A stretch of 64,000 nucleotides of DNA from UBA6244 sp963676875 (GTDB taxonomy: Bacteria > Bacteroidota > Bacteroidia > Bacteroidales > F082). Shown here piece after piece: positions 1 through 9,000 of this stretch (its first letter is position 1; each line of letters begins with the position of its first letter). The notes beneath the pieces were generated by a model. That model saw only the letters and a program-made list of their open reading frames with translations, had not been told where the DNA came from and made no database searches. The stretch is taken from NCBI GenBank assembly GCA_963676875.1, contig OY781436.1, positions 3,038,001-3,102,000 of the forward strand, in the 5' to 3' direction. The translations under genes and the position numbers were made by a program.

Positions 1-552
1 CAGGTAGCACAAATATTGTCTGATACCACCAAGTCAGACACCATTGCAACTGATACCACGGACTTTAACATGATGGCCGGATATACGCCCCTTGAAAAAG
101 AAACCATCCTCGAAAATGCCCTGAAAGGAGCGCGAGCAGCCAAAAACAACATCATCGACTACCATCGTGAGCTGGATTCCCGTCAATTAGTGATTGTAAA
201 ACACGAAGTGGTGTGGCATCAAAAATTCAAGCTGAGCATTGCTTGTTTCATATTCTTTTTCATTGGCGCACCCCTGGGAGCCATCATTCGCAAAGGTGGA
301 TTGGGTTTGCCCGTAGTGGTTTCTGTTTTATTTTTTGTGTTGTATCATATCATCTCCATCACGGGCGAAAAGGCAGCCAAAACCGGCGAATGGAGTGTTG
401 AATTCGGCATCTGGCTTTCCACTTTGGTTATCTTGCCCCTGGGACTGTTTCTTACCTACAAAGCCACCACCGATGCGCAGTTGATGGACACGGAAAGCTG
501 GCAAAAGTTTTTCAATCGCTTTCGGTTTAAAAAGAAAAAATCAGATGGCTGA
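1..552 (+). CDS. LptF/LptG-family lipopolysaccharide export permease, C-terminal part (5' end outside window)
   Basis: The reading frame is open from base 1 (QVAQI before the first possible start), so this is the tail of a longer gene. The visible ~183 residues contain about three membrane segments, with the FIGAPLGAIIRKGG stretch and the following segments typical of the C-terminal membrane bundle of YjgP/YjgQ (LptF/LptG) permeases. In the family these proteins form the inner-membrane part of the LptBFG transporter that pulls LPS or lipooligosaccharide out of the inner membrane. A lysine/arginine-rich cytoplasmic tail ends the protein. The stop overlaps the start of the next glycosyltransferase gene by 8 bp, so the two are probably co-transcribed. 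Whether it is LptF or LptG cannot be decided from the tail. Confidence 0.85.
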   Translation, partial: QVAQILSDTTKSDTIATDTTDFNMMAGYTPLEKETILENALKGARAAKNNIIDYHRELDSRQLVIVKHEVVWHQKFKLSIACFIFFFIGAPLGAIIRKGGLGLPVVVSVLFFVLYHIISITGEKAAKTGEWSVEFGIWLSTLVILPLGLFLTYKATTDAQLMDTESWQKFFNRFRFKKKKSDG

Positions 553-1774
553 AGCAAAAACGGTAATACAAGAAAAACCCCTGAGCATACTGTTCATCTG
601 CAATAAATCACCATGGCCTGCCCGCGAAGGTGGCCCCATTGCCATGAACAATTTGATTGAAGGTCTGGCCGAAGCAGGTCATCATGTAAAGGTGCTCGCC
701 ATCAACACTAACAAATATGCCGTTGACCCCAATGATATTCCTGTAACATATCATCACAAAACCCAAATCGAGCTGGGGTACATCGACTTGTCGATAAAAC
801 CTGTTGGTGCTTTTTTGAATTTGTTTACCAAAAAAAGCTACCACGTTCAACGGTTTATCTCCAAAGATTTTGACAAGCTGCTCAGAAAGGTGCTCATGCA
901 CGACTGCTACGATATCGTGCAAATTGAAACCCTGTTTATGTCGCCCTATCTGGATACCATCCGGGAGTTGTCCAAAGCCAAAATTGTGCTCAGGGCGCAC
1001 AATATCGAACACCTTGTTTGGAAACGCGTGGCTTCCATCACCAAAAATCCCTTGAAAAAAGCCTACCTGAACCACTTATCGGCTACCCTTGAAGATTACG
1101 AGAAAAATATCCTCAACCAATATGATGGCATTGTGCCCATATCGCCTGTAGATGCGCCATTTTTCATGGAACACACAAAAAAGCCCGTTTTGGCATTACC
1201 TACGGGTATCCATCCGGAAAAACTTAAGCTAAAACCCGGCGGCGAACCCGAACACGCACTCTACCACATTGGCGCCATGAACTGGATGCCCAACGAAGAA
1301 GGTATCCGCTGGTTTATCGATCAGGTATGGCCGGTGGTACACCAACGTTTGCCGAAACTAAAAATCCATCTTGCAGGACGCGAAATGCCGCCGTGGTTAC
1401 AACAATTGCAGCTTGACAACGTGGTGATTGAAGGCGAAGTGGACGATGCCTACGAGTTCATCCAATCCAAATCCATCCTCATCGCCCCCTTGTTTTCGGG
1501 AAGTGGCATCCGCATTAAAATTATTGAAGGTATGGCCATGGGCAAAGCGGTGATCTCCACCTCTATAGGTGCCGAAGGAATTAACTATACACATGGTAAA
1601 AACATGCTGATTGCCGACACCGCCGACGACTTTGCCGATGCCATTTACACCTTGTTCACAAACCCCCAAAAGACTGCGGAACTGGGCAAGGCAGCACAGC
1701 AACTCGTACTGCAGGAACACAATACCCCAAAAATTATTCAGCAGTTGGTGAACTTCTATCAACATATTTTATGA
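545..1774 (+). CDS. Glycosyltransferase family 4-type protein
   Basis: A 409-residue two-domain GT-B glycosyltransferase. The N-terminal domain begins with a Rossmann-like strand and the PAREGGP loop near residue 23, and the C-terminal nucleotide-sugar domain ends with the GSGIRIKIIEGMAMGKAV segment, whose Glu is part of the EX7E-type motif of GT4 enzymes. Expected role is cytoplasmic transfer of a sugar onto a cell-surface glycan or lipid. Donor and acceptor cannot be read from the sequence. The start codon lies inside the end of the permease gene, which suggests translational coupling. A second, unrelated-looking GT4 follows 84 bp downstream, so the two probably act in the same envelope pathway. 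Confidence 0.85.
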   Translation: MAEAKTVIQEKPLSILFICNKSPWPAREGGPIAMNNLIEGLAEAGHHVKVLAINTNKYAVDPNDIPVTYHHKTQIELGYIDLSIKPVGAFLNLFTKKSYHVQRFISKDFDKLLRKVLMHDCYDIVQIETLFMSPYLDTIRELSKAKIVLRAHNIEHLVWKRVASITKNPLKKAYLNHLSATLEDYEKNILNQYDGIVPISPVDAPFFMEHTKKPVLALPTGIHPEKLKLKPGGEPEHALYHIGAMNWMPNEEGIRWFIDQVWPVVHQRLPKLKIHLAGREMPPWLQQLQLDNVVIEGEVDDAYEFIQSKSILIAPLFSGSGIRIKIIEGMAMGKAVISTSIGAEGINYTHGKNMLIADTADDFADAIYTLFTNPQKTAELGKAAQQLVLQEHNTPKIIQQLVNFYQHIL

Positions 1775-1858
1775 TTTTTGCCAATAATTTCTCTTTAGTT
1801 CAGAAATGCCGGCCATGACAAAAACTTTTCAAGAACTAAAACAACGTTAGTAGTCGAT

Positions 1859-3037
1859 ATGCGCATCTTTATTTTGCTTTCACGTATTCCTTACCCCCTT
1901 GAGAAAGGGGACAAACTGAGGGCTTTTCACCAGATTAAAGAATTGTCGAAAAACAATGAGATCATCCTGTGCGCATTAAATCCGGTATCCGGTATTGATA
2001 AACAAAAGGCTTTCAGTGCTTTGCAACCCTACTGTCGTTCAATAAACTTTCTTGACCTGCCGTTATTCGGAAGGGTAATCAACATCGCTCGTGCCTTCTT
2101 TTCCAATTTGCCCCTGCAAGCGGGATATTTTTACAACCACAAGGCATCGCGTGAGGTGAAACGATTAATCAAAGAATACAAACCCGATCATGTTTATTGT
2201 CAACTAATCAGAACTGCGGAGTACGTTAAACACATTCCTATTACCAAAACAATTGACTATCAAGACGTTTTTTCCTACGGAATGAAACGTAGAATCGGAA
2301 CGTCTTCCATCTTCTTCCGACCTTTTGTCAAAATAGAATACAAACGTCTGGCCAATTATGAAGGGGAGGTTTTCGACCTGTTCGACCACCACACCATCAT
2401 TTCCATACCCGATCGCGACCTCATTCCCCATCCTGAACGCGACCGTATTCACGTGATTCTTAATGGTGTAGATCATGAATTCTTCAAACCCCAGGATGCC
2501 AAGAAAAAGTTTGAGGTAGTTTTTACCGGAAATATGGCCTATCCCCCCAACGTGGATGCTGCCGTTTTCTTGGCCAAAGAAATCATGCCGCTGGTTTGGA
2601 AACAACATCCCGAAGCCCGTTTGTTACTGGCAGGGGCAAGTCCCGACAGTCGGGTAAGTGCCTTGAAATCTGACAAAGTAATCGTAAGTGGGTGGATGGA
2701 CGACATCCGGGATGCTTACGCTTCGTCCAAAATATTTATTGCCCCTATGCGCTTGGGCACAGGCTTGCAAAATAAATTGCTTGAAGCCATGTCGATGAAG
2801 CTGCCCACCATAACTACCACACTGGCCAACAATGCCTTGTGCGCCATCAACGAAAAGGAAATACTGGTAGGAGAATCTGCCGCAGCCCTGTCGAATCACA
2901 TTTTCCGACTTCTGAACAATCCCACAACCTACCAACAAATAGCCGAAAACGGTCATCGATTCGTGAAAAAACAATACAACTGGGGAGAAACTGCCCTACA
3001 ACTTGAAAATATTTTCAACAACAACTACAAAAACTAA
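1859..3037 (+). CDS. Glycosyltransferase family 4-type protein (PEP-CTERM/Stp1-like)
   Basis: A 392-residue GT-B protein. The N-terminus (SRIPYPLEKGDKLRAF) resembles the glycosyltransferase subfamily found in exopolysaccharide and PEP-CTERM loci, where the conserved PxPxxxGDK loop starts the acceptor domain. The C-terminal donor domain carries the GTGLQNKLLEAMSMKLP segment with the expected Glu. It probably adds a sugar in cell-surface polysaccharide or lipid synthesis; the substrate is unknown. The 3' end overlaps an upstream extension of the nitroreductase frame, but that gene more likely starts just after this stop. I see no signal peptide, so the enzyme should act on the cytoplasmic side. 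Confidence 0.83.
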   Translation: MRIFILLSRIPYPLEKGDKLRAFHQIKELSKNNEIILCALNPVSGIDKQKAFSALQPYCRSINFLDLPLFGRVINIARAFFSNLPLQAGYFYNHKASREVKRLIKEYKPDHVYCQLIRTAEYVKHIPITKTIDYQDVFSYGMKRRIGTSSIFFRPFVKIEYKRLANYEGEVFDLFDHHTIISIPDRDLIPHPERDRIHVILNGVDHEFFKPQDAKKKFEVVFTGNMAYPPNVDAAVFLAKEIMPLVWKQHPEARLLLAGASPDSRVSALKSDKVIVSGWMDDIRDAYASSKIFIAPMRLGTGLQNKLLEAMSMKLPTITTTLANNALCAINEKEILVGESAAALSNHIFRLLNNPTTYQQIAENGHRFVKKQYNWGETALQLENIFNNNYKN

Positions 3038-3041
3038 GGGG

Positions 3042-3626
3042 ATGATAAAGGATCTTGTGCTAAAAAATCGCAGCTACAGAAAGTATTTCTATGATAAAAA
3101 AGTAACTCCGGATCAGTTGAAACATCTGGTTGATTTGGCGAGAATCACGCCTTCTTCAAAAAACAGACAACCATTGAAGTACATCCTGGTAACCGAAGAA
3201 AACCATTGCCACGACGTATTCAAACACTTGCGTTGGGCGTGGTTTTTCAAGGATTGGCATGGCCCCTCGCAAAGCGAGCAACCACCGGCCTATATTGTTG
3301 TGGTTCAGGATACCAACCTCAATGATGAAGCCGACATCGATGTGGGGATAGCCTGCCAAACCATGCTGTTGGGTGCCGCAGAGATGGGCATGGGGGGATG
3401 CATCATTCGTACCGTAAACCGATACGAAATCCAGAAATTATTTCATCTGGACGACACCATGGAAGTGGTATTGGTGGTGGCCATCGGATATCCCAACCAA
3501 AAGGTTGTTTTGTCGGAGGTAGGCGAAGACGGCAACACTGTTTATTATGAAAATGAACAGGGCGACCATGTGGTGCCCAAACGATTGCTGGAGGAGGTAA
3601 TTATTCTTCCCGAAAGGGAAAGCTAG
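3042..3626 (+). CDS. Nitroreductase family protein (FMN-dependent)
   Basis: A 194-residue protein of the nitroreductase fold. The N-terminal SYRKY...PSSKNRQP pattern is the usual FMN-phosphate-binding region, and GAAEMGMGGCIIRTVNR with VAIGYPNQK near the C-terminus is typical of the family. Such enzymes use NAD(P)H and bound FMN to reduce nitro compounds, quinones or enones; the real substrate here is unknown. I chose the ATG at 3042, preceded by an AAGGGG ribosome-binding site, over an upstream in-frame ATG at 3003 that would overlap the preceding gene and add a low-complexity threonine run. It ends 70 bp before hisS. Confidence 0.83.
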   Translation: MIKDLVLKNRSYRKYFYDKKVTPDQLKHLVDLARITPSSKNRQPLKYILVTEENHCHDVFKHLRWAWFFKDWHGPSQSEQPPAYIVVVQDTNLNDEADIDVGIACQTMLLGAAEMGMGGCIIRTVNRYEIQKLFHLDDTMEVVLVVAIGYPNQKVVLSEVGEDGNTVYYENEQGDHVVPKRLLEEVIILPERES

Positions 3627-3661
3627 CAACCTTTTGTAACCGGGTATTGTGCGGAAATGCT

Positions 3662-3669
3662 TAATTTTG
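3662..3669 (+). promoter_or_regulatory. Bacteroidota -7 box before hisS
   Basis: TAATTTTG matches the TAnnTTTG -7 consensus of Bacteroidota. It lies 27 bp before the hisS ATG. A TTTTG sits upstream but about 4 bp too far for an ideal -33 element. Confidence 0.4.
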
Positions 3670-3696
3670 CCGCTTCTTTTCAAGAAACAATACCAT

Positions 3697-5067
3697 ATGG
3701 CACAAAAAATAGGAACACCCAAAGGCACCCGGGACTTTATTCCCGAACAAATGGTGAAAAGAAACTACCTTTTCGACACCATCAGAGCAGTTTTTCAGCA
3801 GTACGGCTACCTGCCCATCGAAACCCCATCCATGGAGTTGCTGAGTACCCTGATGGGTAAATATGGAGAAGAAGGCGACAAACTACTTTTTAAAATCCTG
3901 AAATCGGGAAACTATCTGGCCAAAGCCGACCCCGAACTGATGAACGAAGAGTCCATCAACAAACTGACCACCCAAATTGCTGAAAAAGGACTTCGATACG
4001 ACCTTACGGTACCCTTTGCCCGGTTTGTGGTACAACACCAACACGAACTTAGTTTTCCTTTCAAACGTTATCAGATTCAGCCCGTTTGGCGTGCCGACCG
4101 TCCCCAAAAAGGACGATATCAGGAGTTTTTTCAATGCGATGTGGATGTGATTGGCAGCACCTCATTGCTCAATGAAGTGGAGTTGATTCGCATGGTAGAT
4201 GAGGTGTTCAAAAAGCTTAACATACAGATTGTCATCAAGTTGAACAACAGAAAAATCCTGAGTGGTATTGCCCAAACCATCGATAAACCGGAGATGATTA
4301 CCGACCTGACCACTGCCATTGATAAGCTGGACAAGATTGGCATCGAAAAGGTGTATGAAGAACTGCTTTCCAAGGGTTTTACTGCCGAAAACATCGAGAA
4401 TCTGGAACCCATCATCAACCTTAGTGGCAGCAATGCTTCCAAACTCAGTTGCCTGCGCGAATTGATTGGCCACACCAAGGAAGGTGTGGCAGGCATCATG
4501 GAACTGAATACCGTACTCAACCACCTTTCCACCTTAAATATCAAGGCTGAAGTGGAGCTGGATCAATCACTTGCACGCGGACTTAACTACTACACCGGAG
4601 CCATCATCGAGGTGAAAGCCAAAGACGTGCAAATAGGCAGCATTTGTGGTGGCGGACGTTACGACGACCTCACCAGCATCTTTGGGCTGTCGGGCATGTC
4701 GGGCGTGGGTGTTTCCTTTGGCGCCGACCGCATCTACGATGTAATGGAAGAACTTCAGCTATTTCCGGCCAACGTGGAAAACACCACACAGGTACTTTTG
4801 GTTAATTTTGGTGAAGAAGAAGCCAAACACAGCCTGACACTCCTGGAAAAAATTCAGCAACAGGGTATTCGCGCCGAGCTTTATCCCGATGCCGACAAAC
4901 TGAAAAAGCAAATGAAGTACGCAGATCAGAAAAATATACCCCTGGTATTGCTCATCGGTGCCGAAGAAATAAAATCCGGAACATACAACCTGAAACACAT
5001 GAAAACCGGAACACAGGAACAAGTCACCATCGACCAATTAATCAACACCATTCAAACCAATTATTAA
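3697..5067 (+). CDS. hisS: Histidine--tRNA ligase
   Basis: A 456-residue class II aminoacyl-tRNA synthetase that charges tRNA-His in the cytoplasm. The N-terminus GTPKGTRDFIPEQM is the usual HisRS opening. Motif 2 is visible around the QPVWRADRPQKGRYQEFFQCD segment, the histidine-specific LARGLNYYTGAI and GGGRYDDL boxes are present, and an anticodon-binding domain ends the protein. The ATG at 3697 is preferred to one 48 bp upstream, because the family starts at MAQKIGTPKG and a promoter-like -7 box lies between the two. The gene is followed after 7 bp by hutH, so synthesis of His-tRNA and degradation of histidine appear to share a transcript. Confidence 0.96.
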   Translation: MAQKIGTPKGTRDFIPEQMVKRNYLFDTIRAVFQQYGYLPIETPSMELLSTLMGKYGEEGDKLLFKILKSGNYLAKADPELMNEESINKLTTQIAEKGLRYDLTVPFARFVVQHQHELSFPFKRYQIQPVWRADRPQKGRYQEFFQCDVDVIGSTSLLNEVELIRMVDEVFKKLNIQIVIKLNNRKILSGIAQTIDKPEMITDLTTAIDKLDKIGIEKVYEELLSKGFTAENIENLEPIINLSGSNASKLSCLRELIGHTKEGVAGIMELNTVLNHLSTLNIKAEVELDQSLARGLNYYTGAIIEVKAKDVQIGSICGGGRYDDLTSIFGLSGMSGVGVSFGADRIYDVMEELQLFPANVENTTQVLLVNFGEEEAKHSLTLLEKIQQQGIRAELYPDADKLKKQMKYADQKNIPLVLLIGAEEIKSGTYNLKHMKTGTQEQVTIDQLINTIQTNY

Positions 5068-5074
5068 TTCCACC

Positions 5075-6598
5075 ATGAATAGCGGCATCCATTATATCAA
5101 CCATGGCAAATTGACTTTTAAGGCCATTTTCGATCTCATTAAAAACGGCCATGCCATTCAGTTGTCCGACGAATCGAAAAAAAGAATAGAAACCTGCAGA
5201 ACCTATCTGGACAATAAAACTGCCAATCAGGACGACCCCATATATGGCATCAACACCGGATTTGGTGCGCTATACAACCAACGCATTTCCCGTGAAGATT
5301 TGGGTAAATTGCAGGAAAATCTGGTAAAATCACATGCTTGTGGTCTGGGTGATGAAGTACCCAGAGAGGTGGTGAAACTGATGATTTTGTTGAAAATCCA
5401 ATCCTTGTCGTATGGCCACTCAGGAGTGCAACTTGCTACCGTACAACGACTGGTTGATTTTTACAACCACAACATCATTCCGGTGGTTTACCAATTGGGC
5501 TCACTGGGTGCATCGGGCGACTTATCACCACTGGCACACATGTCGTTGCCACTCATTGGATTGGGAGAGGTTTACGATCACGGCGTTCGCACCACAGCTG
5601 CACAGGCGTTGGCACGTCGCGAATGGGAACCCATCAAACTCAAATCTAAAGAAGGTTTAGCCTTGCTCAACGGCACCCAATTTATGAGTGCTTACGGAGT
5701 TTATTCCCTGCTCAAGCTATTCCGGTTATCCGAATTGGCCGACATTATTAGTGCCATCTCCTTGGACGCTTTCGACGGAAGAATCGAGCCCTTTATGCAC
5801 GAATTGCACGTCATCCGACACCACAAGGGTCAGATTCAGACCGCCGAACGTATGCGTTTGTTGTTGGCCGGAAGTGAAATCATCACCCGCGAAAAAGAAC
5901 ATGTGCAGGATCCTTACTCCTTCCGCTGTATTCCACAGGTGCATGGTGCCTCCAAAGACAGCATCAACTATGTGTCGTCGGTTTTTTCGTCTGAAATCAA
6001 TGCGGTTACCGACAATCCCACCATTTTTCCTGAATTGGATGTGATTGTTTCGGGAGGAAATTTCCACGGACAACCTCTGGCTTTGGCACTCGACAACATG
6101 GCCATTGCTGCTGCCGAATGGGGAAACATCAGCGAGCGACGCACCTATCAATTGCTCAGCGGTAAAAGAGGCTTACCTCCGTTTTTGGTGGCCAACCCCG
6201 GCTTAAACTCCGGCTTTATGATTCCACAATATACCGCCGCCAGCATCGTCAACCAAAACAAACAGTTGTGCACCCCTGCATCGGTGGATTCCATCGAATC
6301 TTCACAAGGTCAGGAAGACCATGTGAGCATGGGAGCCAATGCCGCCACCAAAGGATTTAAAGTGGTTGAAAACCTGGAACGCATTCTGGCCATCGAGTTG
6401 TTCAATGCAGCTCAAGCCCTTGATTTCAGAAAACCTGCCAAAAGCTCTCCTTTTATTGAAGATTTTGTAAAAAAATACCGTGAAAAAGTGGCTTTTATCG
6501 AGGAAGATAAAATCATGCACGACGAAATGGAACGATCCATCCAATTCCTTCGTGCGGTGGATTATGAAATTCCGGATGCACTCAATCCCGAGGTTTAA
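5075..6598 (+). CDS. hutH: Histidine ammonia-lyase
   Basis: A 507-residue MIO-dependent ammonia-lyase, expected to convert L-histidine to urocanate and ammonia. The Ala-Ser-Gly triad that cyclises into the MIO prosthetic group is at residues 146-148 (GSLGASGDLSP). Catalytic Tyr is in YGINTGFG (about residue 57). The KSHACG segment holds the histidine-lyase SH pair (S86-H87), YSFRCIPQV holds the substrate-carboxylate Arg, and GQEDHVSM holds the Glu used by histidine ammonia-lyases. Length is normal. It follows hisS by 7 bp. No urocanase, imidazolonepropionase or formiminotransferase gene is in the window, so the rest of the Hut pathway must lie elsewhere. The 3' end overlaps the convergent thioredoxin gene by 4 bp. 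Confidence 0.93.
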   Translation: MNSGIHYINHGKLTFKAIFDLIKNGHAIQLSDESKKRIETCRTYLDNKTANQDDPIYGINTGFGALYNQRISREDLGKLQENLVKSHACGLGDEVPREVVKLMILLKIQSLSYGHSGVQLATVQRLVDFYNHNIIPVVYQLGSLGASGDLSPLAHMSLPLIGLGEVYDHGVRTTAAQALARREWEPIKLKSKEGLALLNGTQFMSAYGVYSLLKLFRLSELADIISAISLDAFDGRIEPFMHELHVIRHHKGQIQTAERMRLLLAGSEIITREKEHVQDPYSFRCIPQVHGASKDSINYVSSVFSSEINAVTDNPTIFPELDVIVSGGNFHGQPLALALDNMAIAAAEWGNISERRTYQLLSGKRGLPPFLVANPGLNSGFMIPQYTAASIVNQNKQLCTPASVDSIESSQGQEDHVSMGANAATKGFKVVENLERILAIELFNAAQALDFRKPAKSSPFIEDFVKKYREKVAFIEEDKIMHDEMERSIQFLRAVDYEIPDALNPEV

Positions 6599-6927
6599 CC
6601 AAACAGCATCTCATAGGGTCTGCTGATTTCCTCGGCGAGTTGAGGAATGGAGATATACTTGCTTTCGCGACGGTATTCACGCCCGTCAAAAAACAACAGC
6701 AACGTTGGATTGGAAAATACCTGAAACCCTGCCGGGATATCCGGATATTTCTCTGAATTCACAAAAAAGAGCTTAATCTTGGGAAATTGATTGTCAACCA
6801 ACTCCTTCACCTTGGGTCGCAAGCTGATGCAAGGCGCACAATGATCGTTGTAAAAGTATAGAATTGCTGCATCGTTGGCAGTTATTTCGTGGGTTACCTC
6901 TTGGTTGGTAGTCAGTTCTGTGTACAT
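6595..6927 (-). CDS. Thioredoxin-like protein
   Basis: A 110-residue single-domain thioredoxin fold with no signal peptide. The redox motif CAPC is at about residues 33-36 (FYNDHCAPCISLRP), differing from the classical CGPC. The later FSNPTLLLFFDG segment supplies the conserved cis-Pro region. Expected role is cytoplasmic disulfide exchange or a chaperone-like redox function. It is convergent with hutH, the two stops overlapping by 4 bp, and stands alone on its strand. Its upstream region is shared with the repeat-containing gap at 6928-7458. Confidence 0.85.
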   Translation of the reverse strand: MYTELTTNQEVTHEITANDAAILYFYNDHCAPCISLRPKVKELVDNQFPKIKLFFVNSEKYPDIPAGFQVFSNPTLLLFFDGREYRRESKYISIPQLAEEISRPYEMLFG

Positions 6928-7458
6928 ATTATCGATGATTATATCAGCATAATTCAGGGCGGCAAAAGTACGTTAAAACTCTTTAGACGGCATTCCATAT
7001 TTTAGGAATGAACATTTCCTGTTGGAGCGTTTATATTTTTTATCATTGATGTCCGGTTAATAAAAATATATCGTCCCTACGGGACTTTTTGGAGACCTTA
7101 ATTTGCATTATACCAACATCCTGTCCCTAAGGGACAGCCCCGTTAGGGGCTAAATATGAGTAGAATATGAAGCAACACCTACCGTTGTGAAGTCCCGTAG
7201 GGACGATATATATTACGCATTGTAGCGTTTTCTGTTTAATTTTACCGGACAACAATGATTTTTTATAACCGATCGATTGAATTTTTCCCGAAAGGGAAAA
7301 GGCTCCCAATATCAAAACAACCATTTTTTTCTCTAATTTCGCCTGTTGATGAACGTGCACCGAAAACAATTACAGCTTGCCAAGGTGAGGCTGTTCAATA
7401 TAATTTCCCGGAAGGCCATCAAAAGCCAATTCGGATAACATACTAAAACAGTTTAAAA
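6928..7458. other. Repeat-bearing gap between thioredoxin and ammonia-lyase genes
   Basis: No gene is visible in this 531-bp gap. It must hold divergent promoters for the thioredoxin and the second ammonia-lyase. Its centre is occupied by the 146-bp inverted-repeat element at 7066-7211. Short open frames across it derive from the element. Confidence 0.7.
7066..7211. repeat. 146-bp REP-doublet/MITE-like element with perfect 22-bp inverted ends
   Basis: Bases 7066-7087 and 7190-7211 are exact reverse complements over 22 bp, and each end itself contains a small hairpin with the core GTCCC-TA/GTA-GGGAC. Between them lie two more hairpins, TGTCCCTAAGGGACA (7122-7136) and GCCCCGTTAGGGGC (7137-7150). 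The element has no coding capacity. The arrangement resembles a doublet of REP sequences or a very short non-autonomous transposable element. The small GTA-type loops resemble those in the longer modules at 25.8, 51-52, 62 and 63.8 kb. Confidence 0.75.
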
Positions 7459-8982
7459 ATGACATTAGTTATCAAAGGTTCAGGATTAACCATCGAAGAC
7501 GTGGTATCCGTTGCCCGTAACAACAAAAAGGTTGCCTTGCATCCCGACGCATTGGAACGCATCAAAAAATGCCGTGCCATGCTCGAACGAAAAATTGACG
7601 CCCACGAAATTATGTATGGCGTGAACACCGGTATTGGGGAATTTTCGGAAGTCGTATTAAATGACGACCAGGTAAAAGACTTTCAGAAATACCTGATTTA
7701 CAACCATGCTGCCGGCATTGGTGATGCCATGCCATTGGATCATGTGCGGGGTGCCATGCTCGGACGTATCAACGTTCATGCCCATGGAAATTCGGGTATC
7801 AGACCCGAAATCACCCTCACACTAATTGAGATGCTCAACAAAGGAGTGACCCCTTTTGTTTGTCAAAAAGGTTCGGTGGGTGCCTCCGGCGACCTTGCTC
7901 CCATGTCGCAAATTGCCTTGCTGCTCATGGGCGAAGGAAAGGCTTTCTATCAGGGAGAATTGCTTGAAGGCAGCGTGGCCATGGAAAACGCAGGCATCCC
8001 CATCCCGGGTTTACAAGCCCGCGACGGATTGGGAACCATCAACGGGTCGAATGTGCTGACCGCCATGAGTGCCTTGTTTTTATTTGATGCCAACAACTGG
8101 CTTAAACAAGCCGAAATAGCTGCTGCCATGTCGTTGGAAGCTCTGAAAGCCAACATGGGACCCTATACCGCCCGGTTGCACGAAGTTCGGGGATTCAAAG
8201 GTGCTGTACGTAGTGCCAAGGCCATTGGTAAGCTGGTAGAAGGCGGTGATCTGAAAACCGGTAAAGTTGCTCACAAAGTACAGGATGCTTATTCCATGCG
8301 ATCAACGCCACAGGTGATTGGTGCTGCACATGATGCACTGGCCTACGCACGTTCGCAGGTTGAAATCGAGCTCAATGGGGTAGGGGACAACCCCATCTTT
8401 TTCCCCGATGAAAACATGCAACTTTCCGGCGCCAACTTTCAGGGTACCCCGGTAAGCCTGCCCATGGACATGGCCGGAATTGCCCTCACCATGGTGAGTG
8501 TGATGTCGGAACGTAGAATGAACCGACTCAACAACCCCGCATTGAGCTGTGGATTGCCTCCATTTCTGACCAAAGGTGCAGGTATGTTCTCAGGTTTGAT
8601 GCTCAGTCAATATACCGCCGACATGCAAATTGTGGAACAACGCATTTTATCGGCACCTGCCTCAGTTCAAAGCATACCGGCCGCCGCCGACCAGGAAGAT
8701 TTTGTTTCCATGGGCATGAATACTGCCCTCAAAAATTTCCAGATACTCGATAACGCATACGGCATATTGGGTATTGAGATGATGGCTGCAGCTCAGGCAC
8801 TCGATTTCCGCGAATATAACTTTGGAAAAGGCGTGACCAAAGCTCATGAAGTGGTGCGCCGCCATGTGGACTTTTTGGAAATAGACCGACCCCTGTACAA
8901 CGACCACAACGCCATGAAAGCTCTTATCAAATCCTGCGAGGTGCTCACCGAAGTGGAAGCCACCATTGGAAGTTTAGAATAA
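7459..8982 (+). CDS. MIO-dependent aromatic amino acid ammonia-lyase or aminomutase (HutH paralogue)
   Basis: A 507-residue member of the HAL/PAL/TAL family, clearly distinct from the neighbouring HutH. The MIO triad Ala-Ser-Gly is at residues 142-144 (GSVGASGDLAP) and the catalytic Tyr lies in YGVNTGIG (53-60). Positions that help set specificity differ from HutH: NHAAG replaces SHACG at 82-86, YSMRSTPQV replaces YSFRCIPQV, and DQEDFVSM replaces GQEDHVSM. The Glu of the last motif, usual in histidine lyases, is kept. The substrate could be histidine, tyrosine, phenylalanine or another amino acid, and an aminomutase is possible. Two small membrane-protein genes follow 18 bp downstream and may be in the same operon. 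Confidence 0.8.
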   Translation: MTLVIKGSGLTIEDVVSVARNNKKVALHPDALERIKKCRAMLERKIDAHEIMYGVNTGIGEFSEVVLNDDQVKDFQKYLIYNHAAGIGDAMPLDHVRGAMLGRINVHAHGNSGIRPEITLTLIEMLNKGVTPFVCQKGSVGASGDLAPMSQIALLLMGEGKAFYQGELLEGSVAMENAGIPIPGLQARDGLGTINGSNVLTAMSALFLFDANNWLKQAEIAAAMSLEALKANMGPYTARLHEVRGFKGAVRSAKAIGKLVEGGDLKTGKVAHKVQDAYSMRSTPQVIGAAHDALAYARSQVEIELNGVGDNPIFFPDENMQLSGANFQGTPVSLPMDMAGIALTMVSVMSERRMNRLNNPALSCGLPPFLTKGAGMFSGLMLSQYTADMQIVEQRILSAPASVQSIPAAADQEDFVSMGMNTALKNFQILDNAYGILGIEMMAAAQALDFREYNFGKGVTKAHEVVRRHVDFLEIDRPLYNDHNAMKALIKSCEVLTEVEATIGSLE

Positions 8983-9000
8983 TTACTTTGAATCAATAGA

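Noticed and set aside
7459..8982. Assignment of the second lyase as tyrosine ammonia-lyase of a flexirubin cluster
   Set aside because: Sequence landmarks do not match the flexirubin-type enzymes I can recall, and no ketosynthase or ACP gene is nearby; specificity is left open.
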